This document shows, one piece after another, positions 1 through 14,885 of a stretch of 64,000 bases of DNA. The DNA is from Aristolochia californica (taxonomy: Eukaryota; Streptophyta; Magnoliopsida; Piperales; Aristolochiaceae). Each line of letters starts with the position of its first letter. The first letter of the stretch is position 1. The position numbers and the translations under genes were made by a program. The stretch spans positions 13,150,748 through 13,214,747 of the forward strand of contig JARWKL010000006.1 in the NCBI GenBank assembly GCA_029961685.1. The letters are read 5' to 3'. The notes below the pieces were generated by a model that did not search any database, was not told where the DNA came from, and worked only from the letters and a program-made list of their open reading frames with translations.

Positions 1-1796
1 CTAAATGATAAGACAAATAGATCACAAGAAAAAGAATTTTTAAAATTTATGCTTGCAAAAAGTTTAAAACTATAATAAATGTAAGTGAAGAAAATTATTT
101 CAAGCACTAAAAATGAACATCAAAGTTTTTTTTTTCATGTTTGGAAAATTCCACTAGTACAACCCCTAATAGCTTGGTGGAATTTTATATGAAAGAGATT
201 TCTAATTGATCCTAACATGTTTTAAATATGGATATGCATGCTTGAAATATGTTGATGATGCAAATGATTTAATAATCCAAAAATTTCATGGAGAATAAAA
301 AATTAAATTCTCAAGTTAACATGCAATGGGATATTTACCAGAGCGAAACAACCCACTTTTTTTCTATTTTACAAAAAACGGACCTAACAATCATAGATCA
401 TCATTAATTTTTTGATCGATTAATGTTGTGTAAGGGCGTTAGAAATGACTTCTGGTTTGGGAGTTGACTCAGTTAAAGATGCCAAACACACCCCCTCTCG
501 TTTTCAATGATTGCAAAACCTAATTTACAAAAAAAAAAATTGTTTACAATCCTTAAAAATCAAAGGTACTTTTTGGAATTATCTCTCTCAGCATTTGTGC
601 ATTTCCATTTTGGATGTTCAATTTTTTTTCAAATCCAAACTTGAGTTTTTGCACTCCCATTTTTCTCGAAAACATAAAGATAAGGCAAATAGATCACAAC
701 AAAATTAAAATTTTAGAGTTCATGTATGCAAAAACTTGAAAAGTATAATAAATGTAAGTGAAGAAAATTATTTCACGCACTAAAAATGAACACCAAAGTT
801 TTGTTACCATGTTTGGGAAATTTCACTAGTACAACCCCTAAAAGCTTGGTGCAATTTCATAAGAAAGAGATTTCTAATTGATCCTAACATGTTTTAAAAA
901 TGGATATGCATGCCTGAAACATGTTGAAAATCCAAATGACCTAGTGATCCATAAATTTTGAGTAGAAAAAAACAAATTCGCAAGTTAACGTGCGGTGGGA
1001 TATTTACAGGAGCCAAACAACCCACTTTTTGCCTATTTTACAAAAAGTGGACCTAACAATCATAGATCATCGTAAATGTTTTGATATATTAATGATGTGT
1101 AATGGCTATAATTTTTGTTAGAAAAGATTTACGGTTTGGGAGTTAACACTCAGTTAAAAATGCCTCGCCTCCTCTTTTTCAATGATTGCAAAACCTAATA
1201 TATAAGATACTAAAAGAGTTTACAATCCATAAAAATCACATATAATTTTTGGAATGATCTCTCTCAGCATTTGTGCATTTCCATTTTGGATGTTCAATTA
1301 TTTTTTAAATCCAAACGTGAGTTTTCATCTCCCATTTTTCTCGTAAACAAAAAGATATGGCAAATATATCACAACAAAATAAAAATTTTAGAATTTATGT
1401 TTGCAAAAAATTTAAAACTATAATAAATGTACGTGAATAAAATTATTTCACGCACTAAAAGTGAACAGCAAATTTTTTTATCCATGTTTGGGAAATTCCA
1501 CTAGTACAAGCCCTAAATGCTTGGTGGAATTTTATAAGAAAGAGATTTTTAATTGATCCTAACTTGTTTTAAATTTTGATATGCATGCCTGAAACATGTT
1601 GAAGATCCAAATGACCCAATAATCCAAAAAATTCAAGGAGTACAAAAAATTAAATTTTCAAGTTAACGTGCGGTAGGATATTATTAACCAGTGCCAAACA
1701 ATCCAGTTTTTGCCAATTTACAAAAATTGGACCTAACAATCATAGATCATCATAAATGTTTTGATCAATTAATGATGTGTAACAGTTATAATTTTT

Positions 1797-2400
1797 TTTA
1801 GAAATGACTTATGGTTTGGATGTCATCACAAGCCTTAAAAATCACAGATACTTTTTGGAATTAACTCTCTCAGCATTTTTGCATTTCCATTTTGGATGTT
1901 CAATTTTTTTTCAAATCCAAACTTGAGTTTGGGAGTCAACACTCAGTTAAAAATGCCTTGCCTCCTCTTTTTCAATGATTGCAAAACCTAGTATATAAGA
2001 TACTAAAAGAGTTTACAATCCATAAAAATCACATGTAATTTTTGGAATGATCTCTCTCAGCATTTGTGCATTTCCATTTTGGATGTTCAATTATTTTTCA
2101 AATCCAAACGTGAGTTTTCATCTCCCATTTTTCTCGTAAACAAAAAGATAAGGCAAATATATCACAACAAAATAAAAATTTTAGAATTTATGTTTGCAAA
2201 AAATTTAAAACTATAATAAATGTACGTGAATAAAATTATTTCACGCACTAAAAGTGACTTATGGTTTGGATGTCATCACAAGCCTTAAAAATCACAGATA
2301 CTTTTTGGAATTAACTCTCTCAGCATTTTTGCATTTCCATTTTGGATGTTCAATTTTTTTTCAAATCCAAACTTGAGTTTCCACTCTCACATTTTTCTCG
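1797..2400 (+). repeat. Rearranged monomer with internal ~450-bp duplication
   Basis: About 120 bp beginning GACTTATGGTTTGGATGTCA at 1807 is repeated almost exactly from about 2258. Between the two copies, 1930-2255 closely matches the neighbouring stretch from about 1139 to 1465, sharing the variants GCCTCCTCTTTTTCAATG and TATAAGATACTAAAAG. This looks like a template switch or unequal exchange inside the array. Confidence 0.8.
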
Positions 2401-2846
2401 ATAAAAAAAGATAAGGAAAATAGATAATAATAAAATAAAAATTTTAGAGTTTAAGTATGTGAAAAATTTAAAACTTTAATAAATGTAAGTCAAGAATGTT
2501 ATTTCACGCACTAAAAATGAACACCAAAGTTTTATTATGCATGTTTGGGAAATTCCACTAATACAACCCCTAATAAGTTGGTGAAATTATATAAGAAGGA
2601 GATTTCTAATTGATCCTAAGATGTTTTAAATATGGATATGCATACCTGAAACATGTTGAAGATGATAATTACCAAATGATCCAAAAATTTCAAGGAGTAG
2701 AAAAAATTAATTTCTCAAGTTAACGTGTGGTGAGATATTTACCTTGGCCAAACCACCCACATTTTACATATTTTACAAAAAGTCGACCTAACAAATATAG
2801 ATCATCGTAAATATTTTGATCGATTATAGATGTGTAACGGCGTTAG

Positions 2847-2936
2847 AAATGACTACTGGTTTGGGAGTCAACTCTCAGTTTAAAATGCCTCAGAAATGAC
2901 TACTGGTTTGGGAATCAACTCTCAGTTTAAAATGCC
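2847..2936 (+). repeat. 45-bp direct duplication next to a C-run
   Basis: The stretch starting AATGACTACTGGTTTGGGA and ending AAAATGCCTCA occurs twice back to back with one visible difference (GGGAGTC versus GGGAATC), directly upstream of the largest C-rich tract. Confidence 0.85.
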
Positions 2937-2940
2937 TCAC

Positions 2941-3033
2941 CGCCGCCCCCCCCGCCACACCCCCCCCCCCCCCCCCCCCCCCCCCCCCACCCCCACCCCC
3001 CCCCCCCCACCCCCCTCCCTCCCCCCTTCCCCC
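2941..3033 (+). repeat. Compound poly-C tract (~90 bp)
   Basis: Almost pure C with a few A, G and T interruptions, including an uninterrupted run of 29 C at 2960-2988. It sits at the monomer position where most copies have only 4-8 C. Confidence 0.9.
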
Positions 3034-6000
3034 TTTTCCAATGATTTCAAAACCTAATATATTAGAAACTAAAAGATTTTAAAATCCTTAAAAATCATAG
3101 ATACTTTTTGGAAATGTCTCTCGGTATTTGTGCATTTCCATTTATGTTGTTCAATTTTTTTTCAAATCCAAACTTGAGTTTTCACTCTACCATTTTTCAC
3201 ATAAACAAAAAGATAAGGCAAATAGATAACAACCAAATAATATTTTTAGAGTTTATGTATGCAAAAAACTTGAAAACTATAATAAATGTAAATGAAGAAA
3301 ATAATTTCGCGTACTAAAAATGAACACCAACGTTTTGTTATCCATGTTTGGGAAATTACACTAGTTCAACAACTAATAGCTTGGTGGTATTTTATAAGAA
3401 AGATATTTCTAATTGATCCTAACATGTTTTAAATATGGATATGCATGCCTGAAACATGTTGAAGATGAAAATGACCTAATCATCCAAAAATTTCATTGAG
3501 TAGAAAAAATTAACGTGCGGTGGATTATTTACGAGAGCCAACCAACCCACTTTTTGCCTATTATACAAAAAGTGGACCTAACAATGATAGATCATCATAA
3601 ATGTTTTGATCAATTAATGATGTGTAATGGCTATAATTTTTGTTAGAAATGACTTATGGTTTGGGAGTCAACACTTAGTTAAAATTGCCTTGCCCCTCCT
3701 TTTTCGATGATTGCAAAACCTAATATATTAAAAACTAAAAGAGTTTACAATCGTTAAAAATCACATATACTTTTTTGAATGATCTCTCTCAGCATTTGAG
3801 CATTTCCTTTTTGGATGTTAATTTTTTTTTCAAATCCAAACATGAGTTTTCACTCAACCTTTTTTTCTTGTAAACAAAAAGATAAGGCAAATAGATCATA
3901 AAAAAATGAAAATTTAAGAGTTTATGGATGAAAAAAATTGAAAACTATAATGAATGTAAGTGAATAAAATTATTTCACGCACCAAAAATGAACACCAAAG
4001 TTTTGTTATCCATGTTTGGGAAATTCCACTAGTTCAACCTGTAATTACTTGGTGGAATTTTATAAGAAAGATATTTCTAATTGATCCTAAGATGTTTTAA
4101 ATATGGAGAAGCATGCCGGAAACATGTTGAAGAAGCAAATGACCTAATGGTATAAAAATTTCAAGGAGTAAAAAAAAGTAAATTCTCAAGTTAACGTGCG
4201 GTGGGATATTTACCTGAGCCAAACAACCCACTTTTTGCCTATTTTACAAAAAGCGGACCTAACAATCATAGATCATCATAAATTTTTTGATCGATTAAAG
4301 ATATGTAACAGCTATAATTTTTTTTTTTTGAAATTACTTATGGTTTGGGAGTCAACACTCATTTAAAAATGTTTGACCTCCACTTTTTTGATGATTGCAA
4401 AACCTAATATATAAAAAGATAAAAAATTTTAAAATCCTTAAAAATGACAGATACTTTTTTGAATTATCTCTCTCAGCATTAGTGCATTTCCATTTTTTAT
4501 GTTCAATTTTTTTTCAAATCCAAACCTGAATTTTCTCTCTCCCATTTTTCTCATAAATAAAAAGATCAGGCAAATAGATCACATCAAAATCAAAATTTTG
4601 GAGTTTATGTATGCAAGAAATTGAAAACTAAAACAAATGTAAGTGAATAAATGTATTTTGTGCACTAAAAATTAACAAGTAAGTTTTGTTATCCATGTTT
4701 GTGAAATTCCACTAGTACAACCCCTAATAGCTTGGTGGAATTTTATAAGAAAGAGATTTCTAATTGATCCTAACATGTTTTAACTATGGATATGTACGCC
4801 TGAAACATGTTGAAGATGCAAATGACCTAATGATCCAAAAATTTTGAGTAGAAAAAAATTAGTTCGCAAGTTAACATGCAGTGGGATATTACCAGAGCCA
4901 AACAACTTTTTGCCTATTTTACAAAAAGCAGACCTAACAATCATAGATCATCGTAAATGTTTTGATCTATTAATGATGTGTAATGGTTATAATTTTAGTT
5001 AGAAATGAATTATGGTTTGGGAGTCAACACTCATTTAAAAATGTCTCGCCCCCTCTTTTTCGATGATTGCAAAACCTAATATAGAAAAAACTAAAAGAGT
5101 TTACAGTCCTTAAAAGCCACATATACTTTTTGGAATGATCTATGTCAGCATTTGTGCATTTCCATTTTGGATGTTCAATTTTTTTTTCAAATCCAAACTT
5201 TAGTTTTCACTCTCCCATTTTTCTCCTAAACAAAAAGATAAGGCAAATAGATCACAACAAAATGAAAATTTTAGAATCTAAGTTTGTAAAAAAATTAAAA
5301 CTATAATAAATGTAAGTGAAGAAAATTATTTCACGCACAAAAAATGAACACTAAAGTTTCGTTATCCATGGTTGGGAAGTTTCACTAGTAGAATCCCTAA
5401 GTGATTGGTGAAATTTTATAAGAAAGAGTCTTTTAATTGATCCTTACATGTTTTAAATTTCGATATGCATGCCTGAAACATGTTGAAGATGCAAGTGACA
5501 CAATGATCCAAACTTTTCAAGGAGTAAAAAAATTTAAATTCACAAGTTAACGTGTGGTGGAATATTTATCAGTGCCAAACAATCTAGTTTTTGTCAATTT
5601 ACAAAAAGCGGACCGAACAATCATAGATCATCGTAAATGTTTTGATCGATTAATGATGAGTAATGGCTACAATTTTTTTAGAAATGACATATGGTTTGGG
5701 AGTCAACACTCAGTTAAAAATGCCTCACCCCCCATTTTTTTATGATTGCAAAACCTAATATATAAAAAACTAAAAGAGTTTACAATCCACAAAAATCACA
5801 AATTCTTTTTGGAATTAACTCTCTCAGCATTTGTGCATTTCTGTTTTAGATGTTCAAGTTGTTTTCAAATCCAAATTTGAGCCCATTTTTCTCATAAACA
5901 AAAAGGAAAGGCAAATAAATCACAACAAAATGAAAATTTTAGAGTTTATGTATGCGAAACACTGAAAACTATAATAAATGTAAGTGAAGAAAATTATTTC

Positions 6001-9000
6001 ACGCACTAAAAATGAACACCAATGTTTTGTTATCCACGATGACGAAATTCTTGTAGTAAAACCCCAAATTGCTTGGTGGAATTTTATTAGTAGAAAAAAT
6101 TAAATTCTCTTGTTAATGTGCGGTGGGATATTTACCAGAGCGAAACAACCCACTTTTTTCCTATTTTACAAATGGCGGACGAAACAATCATAGATCATCT
6201 TAAATGTTTTGATCAATTAAAATGTGTGACGGCTATAATTTTTGTTCGAAATGACTTATGGTTTGGGAGTCAACACTCAATTAAATTTCCCTTGCCCACC
6301 CTTTTCCGATGATTGCAAAAACTAATATATAAAAAACTAAAAAAGTTTACAATCTTTAAAAATCACAAATACTTTTTGGAATTATCTCTCTCAGCATTTG
6401 TGCATTTCCATTTTGGATGTTCAATTTTTTTTCAAATCCAAACTTGGGTTTTCATAGTCCCATTTTTCTCATAAACAAAAATATAAGGCAAATAGATCCC
6501 AACAAAATAAAAATTTTAGAGCTTATGTATGCCAAAAAATGAAAACTAAAATAAATGTAAGTGAAGAAAATTATTTCACGCACTAAAAATGAACACCAAT
6601 GTTTTGTTATCCTTGTTTAGGAAATTCTAGTAGTACAACCCCTAATTGCTTGGTGGAATTTTTTAAGAAAGAGATTTCTAATTGATCCTAAGATGTTTTA
6701 AATATGGTTATGCATGCCTGAAACATGTAAAAGATGCAAATGACCTAATGATCCAAAAATTTCAAGGAGTAGAAAAAATTAATTTCTCTAGTTAACGTGC
6801 GGTGGGATATTTACCTGGGCCAAATAACCCATATTTTGCCTAATTTAAAAAAAGCTGACCTACAAATATAGATCATCGTAAATGTTTTGATTGATTAATG
6901 ATGTGTAACGGCGTTAGAAATGACTGATGGTTTGGGAGTCAACTCTCAGTTTAAAATGCCTCACCCCCCCCCTTTTCCAATGATTGCAAAACATAATATA
7001 TAAGAAACTATAAGAGTTTACAATCCTTAAAAATCATAGATACTTTTTCAAATTATGTCTCTCAGCATTTGTGCATTTCCATTTTGGTTGTTCAACTTTT
7101 TTTCAAATCCAAACTTGAGTTTTCACTCTCTCATTTTTCTTGTAAACAAAAAGATTAGGCAAATAGATAACAACCGATTGAAAATTTTAGATTTTATGTA
7201 TGCAAAAAACTTGAAAACTATAATAAATGTAAGTGAAGAAAATTATTTGATGCACTAAAAATTAACACCAAAGTTTTTTTATCCATGTTTGGGAAATTAC
7301 ACTAGTTCCACCACTAATAGCTTGGTGGTATTTTATAAGAAAGAGATTTGTAATTGATCCTAACATGTTTTAAATATGGCTATGCATGCCTGAAACATTT
7401 TGAAGATGCAAATGACCTAATGATCCAAAAATTTCAAGGAGTAGAAAAAATTTAATTCTCAAGTTAACGTGCGGTGGATTATTTACCAGAACCGACCAAC
7501 CCACTTTAAAAAGCAGACCAAACAATCATAGATCATCGTAAGTGCTTAGATCGATTAATTATGTGTAACGGCGATAATTTTTGTTAGAAATGACTTATGG
7601 TTTGGGAGTCAACACTTAATTAAATTTCCCTTGCCCACCCTTTTTCCGATGATTGCAAAACCTAATATATAAGAAACTAAACGAGTTTAAAATCCTTAAA
7701 AATCACAAATACTTTTTGGAATGATCTCACTCAGCATTTGTGCATTTCCATTTTGGATGTTCAATTTTTTTTTCAAATCCAAACTTGATTTTTCACTCTC
7801 CCATTTTTTCTCGTAAACAAAAGGATAAGGCAAACAGATCAATAAAAAAGAAAATTTTAGAGTTTTTGTATGGAAAAAGTTGAAAACTATAATAAATTTC
7901 AGGGAGGAAAATTATTTCACGCACTAAAAATGAACACCAAAGATTTTTTATCCACGTTTGGGAAATTCCACTAGTATAGCCCCTAATAGCTTGGTGGAAT
8001 TTTATATGAAAGAGATTTGTAATTGATCCTAACATGTTATAACTATGGATATGCATGCCTGAAACTTGTTGAAGATGCAAATGACCTAATCATCCAATAA
8101 TTTCAAGGAGTAGAAAAAATTTAATTCTCAAGTTAACGTGTGGTGGATTATTTACCAGAGCCAACCAACCCACTTTTTGCCTATTATACGAAAAGCGGAC
8201 CTAACAATCATAGATCATCATAAATTTTTTGATCGATTAATGATGTGTAATGGCTATAATTTTTGTCAGAAATGACTTATGGTTTGGGAGTCAACAATTA
8301 GTTAAAATCGCCTTGCCCCCCCTTTTCCGATGATTGCAAAACCTAATATATTAAAAACTAAAAGATTTTACAATCGTTAAAAATCACATATATTTTTTTG
8401 AATGATCTCTCTCAGGATTTGTGCATTTCCTTTTTGGATGTTAAATTTTTTTTCAAATCCAAACATGAGTTTTCATTCAACTATTTTTTTTGGTAAACAA
8501 AAAGATAAGGCAAATAGTTCACAACAAAATGAAAATTTAAGAGTTTATGGATGAAAAAAATTGAAAACTATAATAAATGTAAGTGAAGAAAACTATTTCA
8601 CGCACTAAATATGAACACCAAAGTTTTGTTATCCATGTTTGGGAAATTCCACTAGTACAACCTCTAATTACGTGGTGAAATTTTATAAGAAAGAGATTTC
8701 TAATCTATCCTATAATGTTTTAAATATGGAGATGCATGCCGGAAACATGTTGAAGAAGCAAATCACCTAATTGTATAAAAATTTCAAGGAGTAAAAAAAG
8801 TTGATTATCTAGTTAACGTGCGGTGGGATATTTACACGAGCCAAATAACCCATTTTTTGCCTATTTTACAAAAAGCGGACCTAACAATCATAGATCATTG
8901 TAAATGTTTTGACCGATTAATGAAGTGTAACGGCTATAATTTTTGGTAAAAATGACTTATGGTTTGGGAGTCAACCCTCAGTTAAAATTGCCTTCCCTCC

Positions 9001-9001
<1 letters not shown>

Positions 9002-9044
<43 letters not shown>

Positions 9045-9049
9045 CCCCA
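9002..9049 (+). repeat. Poly-C tract (about 40 C)
   Basis: One uninterrupted run of about 40 C from 9002, then CTCCCCCCAC. It is the longest pure run in the window and lies at the standard C-run phase of the monomer. Confidence 0.9.
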
Positions 9050-10393
9050 CTTTTCTGATGATTGCAAAACCTAATATATAAAAAACAACAAAGAATTTAA
9101 AATCCTTAAAAACCACATATACTATTTTGGAATGATCTCTCTCAGCATTTGTGCATTTCCATTTCGGATGTTCAATTTTTTTTCAAATCCAAACATGTGT
9201 TTTCACTCTCCCATTTTTTTCTCGTAAACAAAAAGATAAGGCAAATAGATCACAAAAAAAGAAAATTTTAGAGTTTATGTAAGCCAAAAATTTAAAAATA
9301 TAATAAATTTCAGTGATGAAAACTAATATCACCCCATAAAATGAACACCAAAGTTTTTTATCCATCTTTGGGAAATTCCACTTGTACCCCCTAATAGCAT
9401 GGTGGAATTTTATAAGAAAGAGATTTGTAATGCTAACATGTTTTAAATATGGATATGCATGCCTCAAATATTTTGAAGAGGCAAATGACCTAATGATCCA
9501 AAAATCTAGAGGAGTAGAAAAATTAAATTCTCAAGTTAACGTGCGGTGGGATATTTACCAGAGCCAAACAACCTACTTTTTTCCTATTTTACAAAAAGCG
9601 GACCTAACAATCTTAAATCATCGTTAATGTTTTAATCAATTAATAATGTGTAATGGCTATAATTTTTGTTCGATATGACTTACGGTTTAGGAGTCAACAC
9701 TCAGTTAAAAATGCCTCACCCCCCTTTTCTAATGATTGGAAAACCTAATATATAAAAACCTAAAAGAGTTTAAAATTCTTAAAAATCACAGATAATTTTT
9801 GGAATTATCTCTCTTAGCATTTGTGCATTTTTATTTTGGAAGTTCAATTTTTTTCAAATCGAAACTTGAGTTTTCGCTCTCCCATTTTTCTCGTAAACAA
9901 AAGGATCAGGAAAATAGATCACAACAAAATGAAAATTTTAAGTTTATTTATGGAAAAAATTGAAAACTATAATAAATATAAGTAAAGAAAGTTATTTCAC
10001 GCACAAAAAAAGAACACTAAAGTTTTGTTTTCCATGTTTGGGAAATTCCACTAGTACAACGCCGAATAGCGTGGTGGAATTTTAAAACAAAGAGATTTCA
10101 AATTGATCCTATCATGTTTTAAATATGGATATGCCCTGAAACATGTTCAAGATGCAAATGACCTAATGATCTAAAATTTTCAAGGTGTAGAAAAAATTAA
10201 ATTCTCAAGTTAATGTGCGGTGGGATATTTACCAGATCCAAACTACCCACTTTTTGCCTCTTTTTCAAAAAGTTGACATAACAATCATAGATCATTGTGA
10301 ATATTTTGATCGATTAATGAAGTGTCATGGCTATAATTTTTTTTAGAAATGACTTATGGTTAAGGAGTCAACACTTCATTAAAAATGCCTCAG

Positions 10394-10421
10394 CCCCCCC
10401 CCCCCCCCCCCCCCCCCCCCC
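10394..10421 (+). repeat. Poly-C tract (28 C)
   Basis: Pure C-run between AATGCCTCAG and TTTTCCTATG. Confidence 0.9.
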
Positions 10422-13400
10422 TTTTCCTATGATTGCAAGACCTATATATAAAAAAACTAAAAGAGTTTAAAATCCTTAAAAATTACAGATACTTTTCAAA
10501 ATGATATCTCTCAGTATTTGTGCATTTCTATTTTGGATGTGCAACTTTTTTTCAAATCCAAACTCGAGTTTTCACTCTTCCATTCTTTTGGTAAATAAAA
10601 GATAAGGCAAATAGACTACCACAAAATGAAAATTTTAGAGATTATGTATGCAAAAAATATAAAACAATAATTAATGTAAGTGAAGAAAATTATTTCATGC
10701 ACTAAAAATGAACACAAAGTTTTGTTATCCTTGTTTGAGAAATTCCGCTAGTACAACCCAAAATAGCTTGGTGGAATTTTATAAGAAAGAGATTTCTAAT
10801 TGATCCCATCATGTTTTAAATATAGATATGCATACCTGAAACATGTTGAAGATGCAAATGACCTAATGATCCAAAAATTTCGAGTAGAAAAAATTAAATT
10901 CTCAAGTTAACTTGCGATGGGATATTTACCAGAGCCAAACAACCCACTTTTTGCCTATTTTACTAAAATCCGTCCTAACAATCATAGATCATCGTAAATA
11001 TTTTGATTGATTAATGATGTGTAATGGCGTTGGAAATGACTTATGGTTTGGGAGTCAACACTCAGTTTAAAATGCCTTGGCCCCCCTTTTCCGAAGATTA
11101 CAAAACCAAATATATAAGAAACTAAAAGAGTTTACAATCCCTAAAAATTATAGATACTTTTTGGAATTATGTCTCTCAGTATTTGTACAATTCCGTTTTG
11201 GTTGTTCAATTTTTTTTTCAAATCCAAACTTGAGTTTTCACTCTTCCATTTTTCTCGTAAAAAAAAAAAAAGCCAAATAGATCACAACAAAATGAAAATT
11301 TTAGAGTTTAGGTATGCAAAAAATTGAAAAACTATAATAAATGTAAGTGAAGAAAATTATTTCGCGCACTTAAAATGAACACCAAAGTTTTGTTATCCAT
11401 GTTTTGGAAATTCCACTAGTACAACCCCAAATAGCTTGGAGGAATTTTATAAGAAAGTGATTTCTAATTGATCCTAACATGTTTTAAAATGGAATTGCAT
11501 GCCTGAAACATGTTGAAGATGCAAATGACCTAATGATCCAAAAATTTCAAGGCGTAAAAATATAGTATTTTCAAGTTAACGTGCGGTGAAATATTTACCA
11601 GAGCCAAACAACCCACTTTTTGCCTATTTTACAAAAAGAGTACCTAGCAATCATAGATCATCGTAAATGTTTTGGTAGATTACAGATGTGTAACGGCTAT
11701 ATTTTTGTTAGAAATGACTTATGGTTTTGGAGTCAACACTCAGTTAAAAATGCCTCGCCCCCTTTTCCGATGATTGCAAAACCTAATATATAAAAAACAA
11801 AAATAATTTAAAATCCATAAAAATCACATATACTTTTTGGAATGATCTCTGTCAGCATTTGTGCATTTCCATTTTGAATGTTCAATTTTTTTTTAAAAGA
11901 AAACTTGTGTTTTCACTCTCCCATTTTTCTCGTAAACAAAAAGATAAGGCAAATAGATCACAACAAAATGAAAATTTTAGAGTTTATGTATGCCAAAAAA
12001 TTGAAAACTATAATAAAAGTAAGTGAAGAAAAATATTTAACGCACTAAAAATGAACACTAAAGTTTCGTTCTACATGTTTGGGAGATTCCAATAGTACAT
12101 ATATAGATATGCAACACTGAACATTGGGAAGACACAAATGACCTAATGATCCAAAAATCTCAAGCAGTAGAGAAAATTAAATTCTCAAGTTAACGTGCGG
12201 TGGGATATTTACCAGAGCCAAACCGCTCATTTATGCCTATTTTAAAAAATGCGAACCTAACAATCATAGATCATCGTAAATGTTTTGATTGATTAATGAT
12301 GGGTAACGGCTATAATTTTTGTTAGAAATGACTTATGGTAATGGAGTTAAAACTCAGTTAAAAAGACCTCGCCCCCTATTCTGATGATTGCAAAATTTAA
12401 TATATAAAAAACTATTAGAATTTAAAATCCTTAAAAATGACAAATACTTTTTGGAATTATCACTCTAAACATTTGTGCATTTCCATTTTGGATGTATAAT
12501 TTTTTTTCAAATCCAAACTTGAGTTTTCACTCTCCCATTTTTCTCGTAAACAAAAAGATAAGGCAGATAGATCACAACAAAATGAAAATTTTAAAGTTTA
12601 TGTATGCAAAAAATTTAAAACTATAATAAATGTAAGTGAAGAAAGTTATTTCACGCATTAAAAATTAACACCAAAGTTTTGTTATCCAAGTTTGGAAAAT
12701 TACAATAGTTCAACCCCAAATAGCTAGGTGGAATTTTAAATGAAAGAGATTTCTAATTGATCCTAACATGTTTTAAATATGGATATGCATGCTTGAAACA
12801 TGTTGAAGATGCAAATGACCTAATGATCCAAAAATTTCAAGGAGTAGAAAAAATTAATTTCTCAAGTTAACGAGCGGTGGGATATTTGCCTGGGCCAAAC
12901 AACCCACATTTTGCCTATTTTACAAAAAGCCGACCTAAAAAATATAGATCATTGTAAATGGTTTGATCGATTAATGATGTGTAACAGTTTTAGAAATGAC
13001 TGATGGTTAGGGAGTCAGGGAGTCAACTCTCAGTTTAAAATGCCTCATCCCCCCCTTTTCCTATGATTGCAAAACCTAATATATAAGAAACTAAAAGAGT
13101 TTAAAATCCTTAAAAATCATAGATACTTTTTGGAATTATGACTCTCAGCATTTTTGCCTTTGGTTGTTCAATTTTTTTTCAAATCCAAATTTCGGTTTTC
13201 ACTCGCCCATTTTTCTCGTAAAGAAAAAGATAAGGCAAATAGATCACAACAAAATGAAAATTATAGTTTATGTATGCAAAACGTTGGAAACTATAATAAA
13301 TCTAAGTGAAGAAAATTATTTCACATACTAAAAATGAACACCAACATTTTGTTATCCATATTTGAGAAATTACACTAGTACAACCCCTAATAGCTTGGTG

Positions 13401-14188
13401 GTATTTCAGAAGAAAGAGATTTCTACTTGTTCCTAAAATGTTTTAAATATGCAAATGCATGCCAGAAATATGTTGAAGATGTAAGTGACCTAATGATCAA
13501 AAAATTTCAAGGAGAAGAAAAAATTAAATTCTCAAGTTAACGTGCGATGGGATATTTATCAGAGCCAAACAACCAACTTTTTGCCTATTTTACAAAAAGC
13601 GGACTTATCAATCATAGATCATCGTTAATTTTTTGATCGATTAATGATGGGTAAAGGTTTTAATTTTTGTTAGATATGACTTATGGTTTGGGAGTCAACA
13701 TTCTCCCATTTTTCTTGTAAAAAAAAAGATAACGCAAATAGATCACAACAAAATGAAAATTTTAGAGTTTATCTAAGCAAAAAATTAAAAACTATAATAA
13801 ATATAAGTGAAGAAAGTTCTTTCACGCACTAAAAATGAACACTAAGGTTTTGTTATCCATGTTTGGGAAATTCCACTAGTACAACCCCTAATAGCTTGGT
13901 GGAATTTTATAAGAAATAGATTTCTAATTGATCCTAACATGTTTTAAATATGGATATGCATGCCTGAAACATGTTGAAGATGCAAATGACTAATGATCCA
14001 AAATTTTCGAGGAGTAGAAAAAATCAAATTCTCAAGTTAACAGGTGGTGGGATATTTACTAGATCCAAACAACCAACTTTTTGCCTATTTTTCAAAAAGT
14101 GGACCGAACAATCATAGATCATTGTAACGGCTAAATTTTTTGTTAGAAACGACTTATAGTTTGGGAGTCAACACTGTTAAAAATGCCT

Positions 14189-14189
<1 letters not shown>

Positions 14190-14220
<31 letters not shown>
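14190..14220 (+). repeat. Poly-C tract (31 C)
   Basis: Pure C-run immediately followed by the 32-bp duplication listed next. Confidence 0.9.
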
Positions 14221-14282
14221 TTCCAATGATTGCAAAAATAATATATAAACCCTTCCAATGATTGCAAAAATAATATATAAAA
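14219..14282 (+). repeat. 32-bp tandem duplication
   Basis: CCTTCCAATGATTGCAAAAA plus TAATATATAAA occurs twice in a row directly after a poly-C tract. The second copy carries on into the normal monomer. Confidence 0.85.
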
Positions 14283-14852
14283 AACTAAAAGAGTTTACAA
14301 TCCTTAAAAATAACAGATACCTTTCAGAATGATCTCTCTCTGCATTTTTTGCATTTTGCATTTCCACTGAGTTTTCTTGCTACCATTTTTCCATTAAACA
14401 AAAAGATAAGGAAATAGATCACAACAAAAATAAAAAACTATAATAAATGTAAGTGAAGAAAATTATTTCATGCAGTAAAAATGAACACCAAAGTTTTGTT
14501 ATCCATGTTTGGGAAATTCCACTAGTACAAGCTATATTAGCATGGTGGAATTTTATAAGAAAGAGATTTCTAATTGATCCTAACATGTTTTAAATATGGA
14601 TATGCATGCCTTAAACTTATTGAAGATGCAAATGACCTAATGATCCAAAAATTTCAAGAAGTAGAAAAAATCAAATCTCAAGTAAACTTGCGGTGGGATA
14701 TTTACAAGAGCCAAACAACCCATTTTTTCCCTATTATACAAAAATTCATCCTACCAATCATAGTTCATCGTAAATATTTTGATTGATTAATGAAGTGTAA
14801 CGGCGTTAGAAATGACTTATGATTTGGTAGTCAACACTCACTTTAAAATGCA

Positions 14853-14853
<1 letters not shown>

Positions 14854-14885
<32 letters not shown>
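14854..14885 (+). repeat. Poly-C tract (32 C)
   Basis: Pure C-run between AAAATGCAT and ATTTCAGATG, one monomer after the 14190 tract. Confidence 0.9.

Noticed and set aside
14143..14367. ORF with a poly-Gly run
   Set aside because: The Gly run is only the reverse complement of a poly-C tract inside the satellite.
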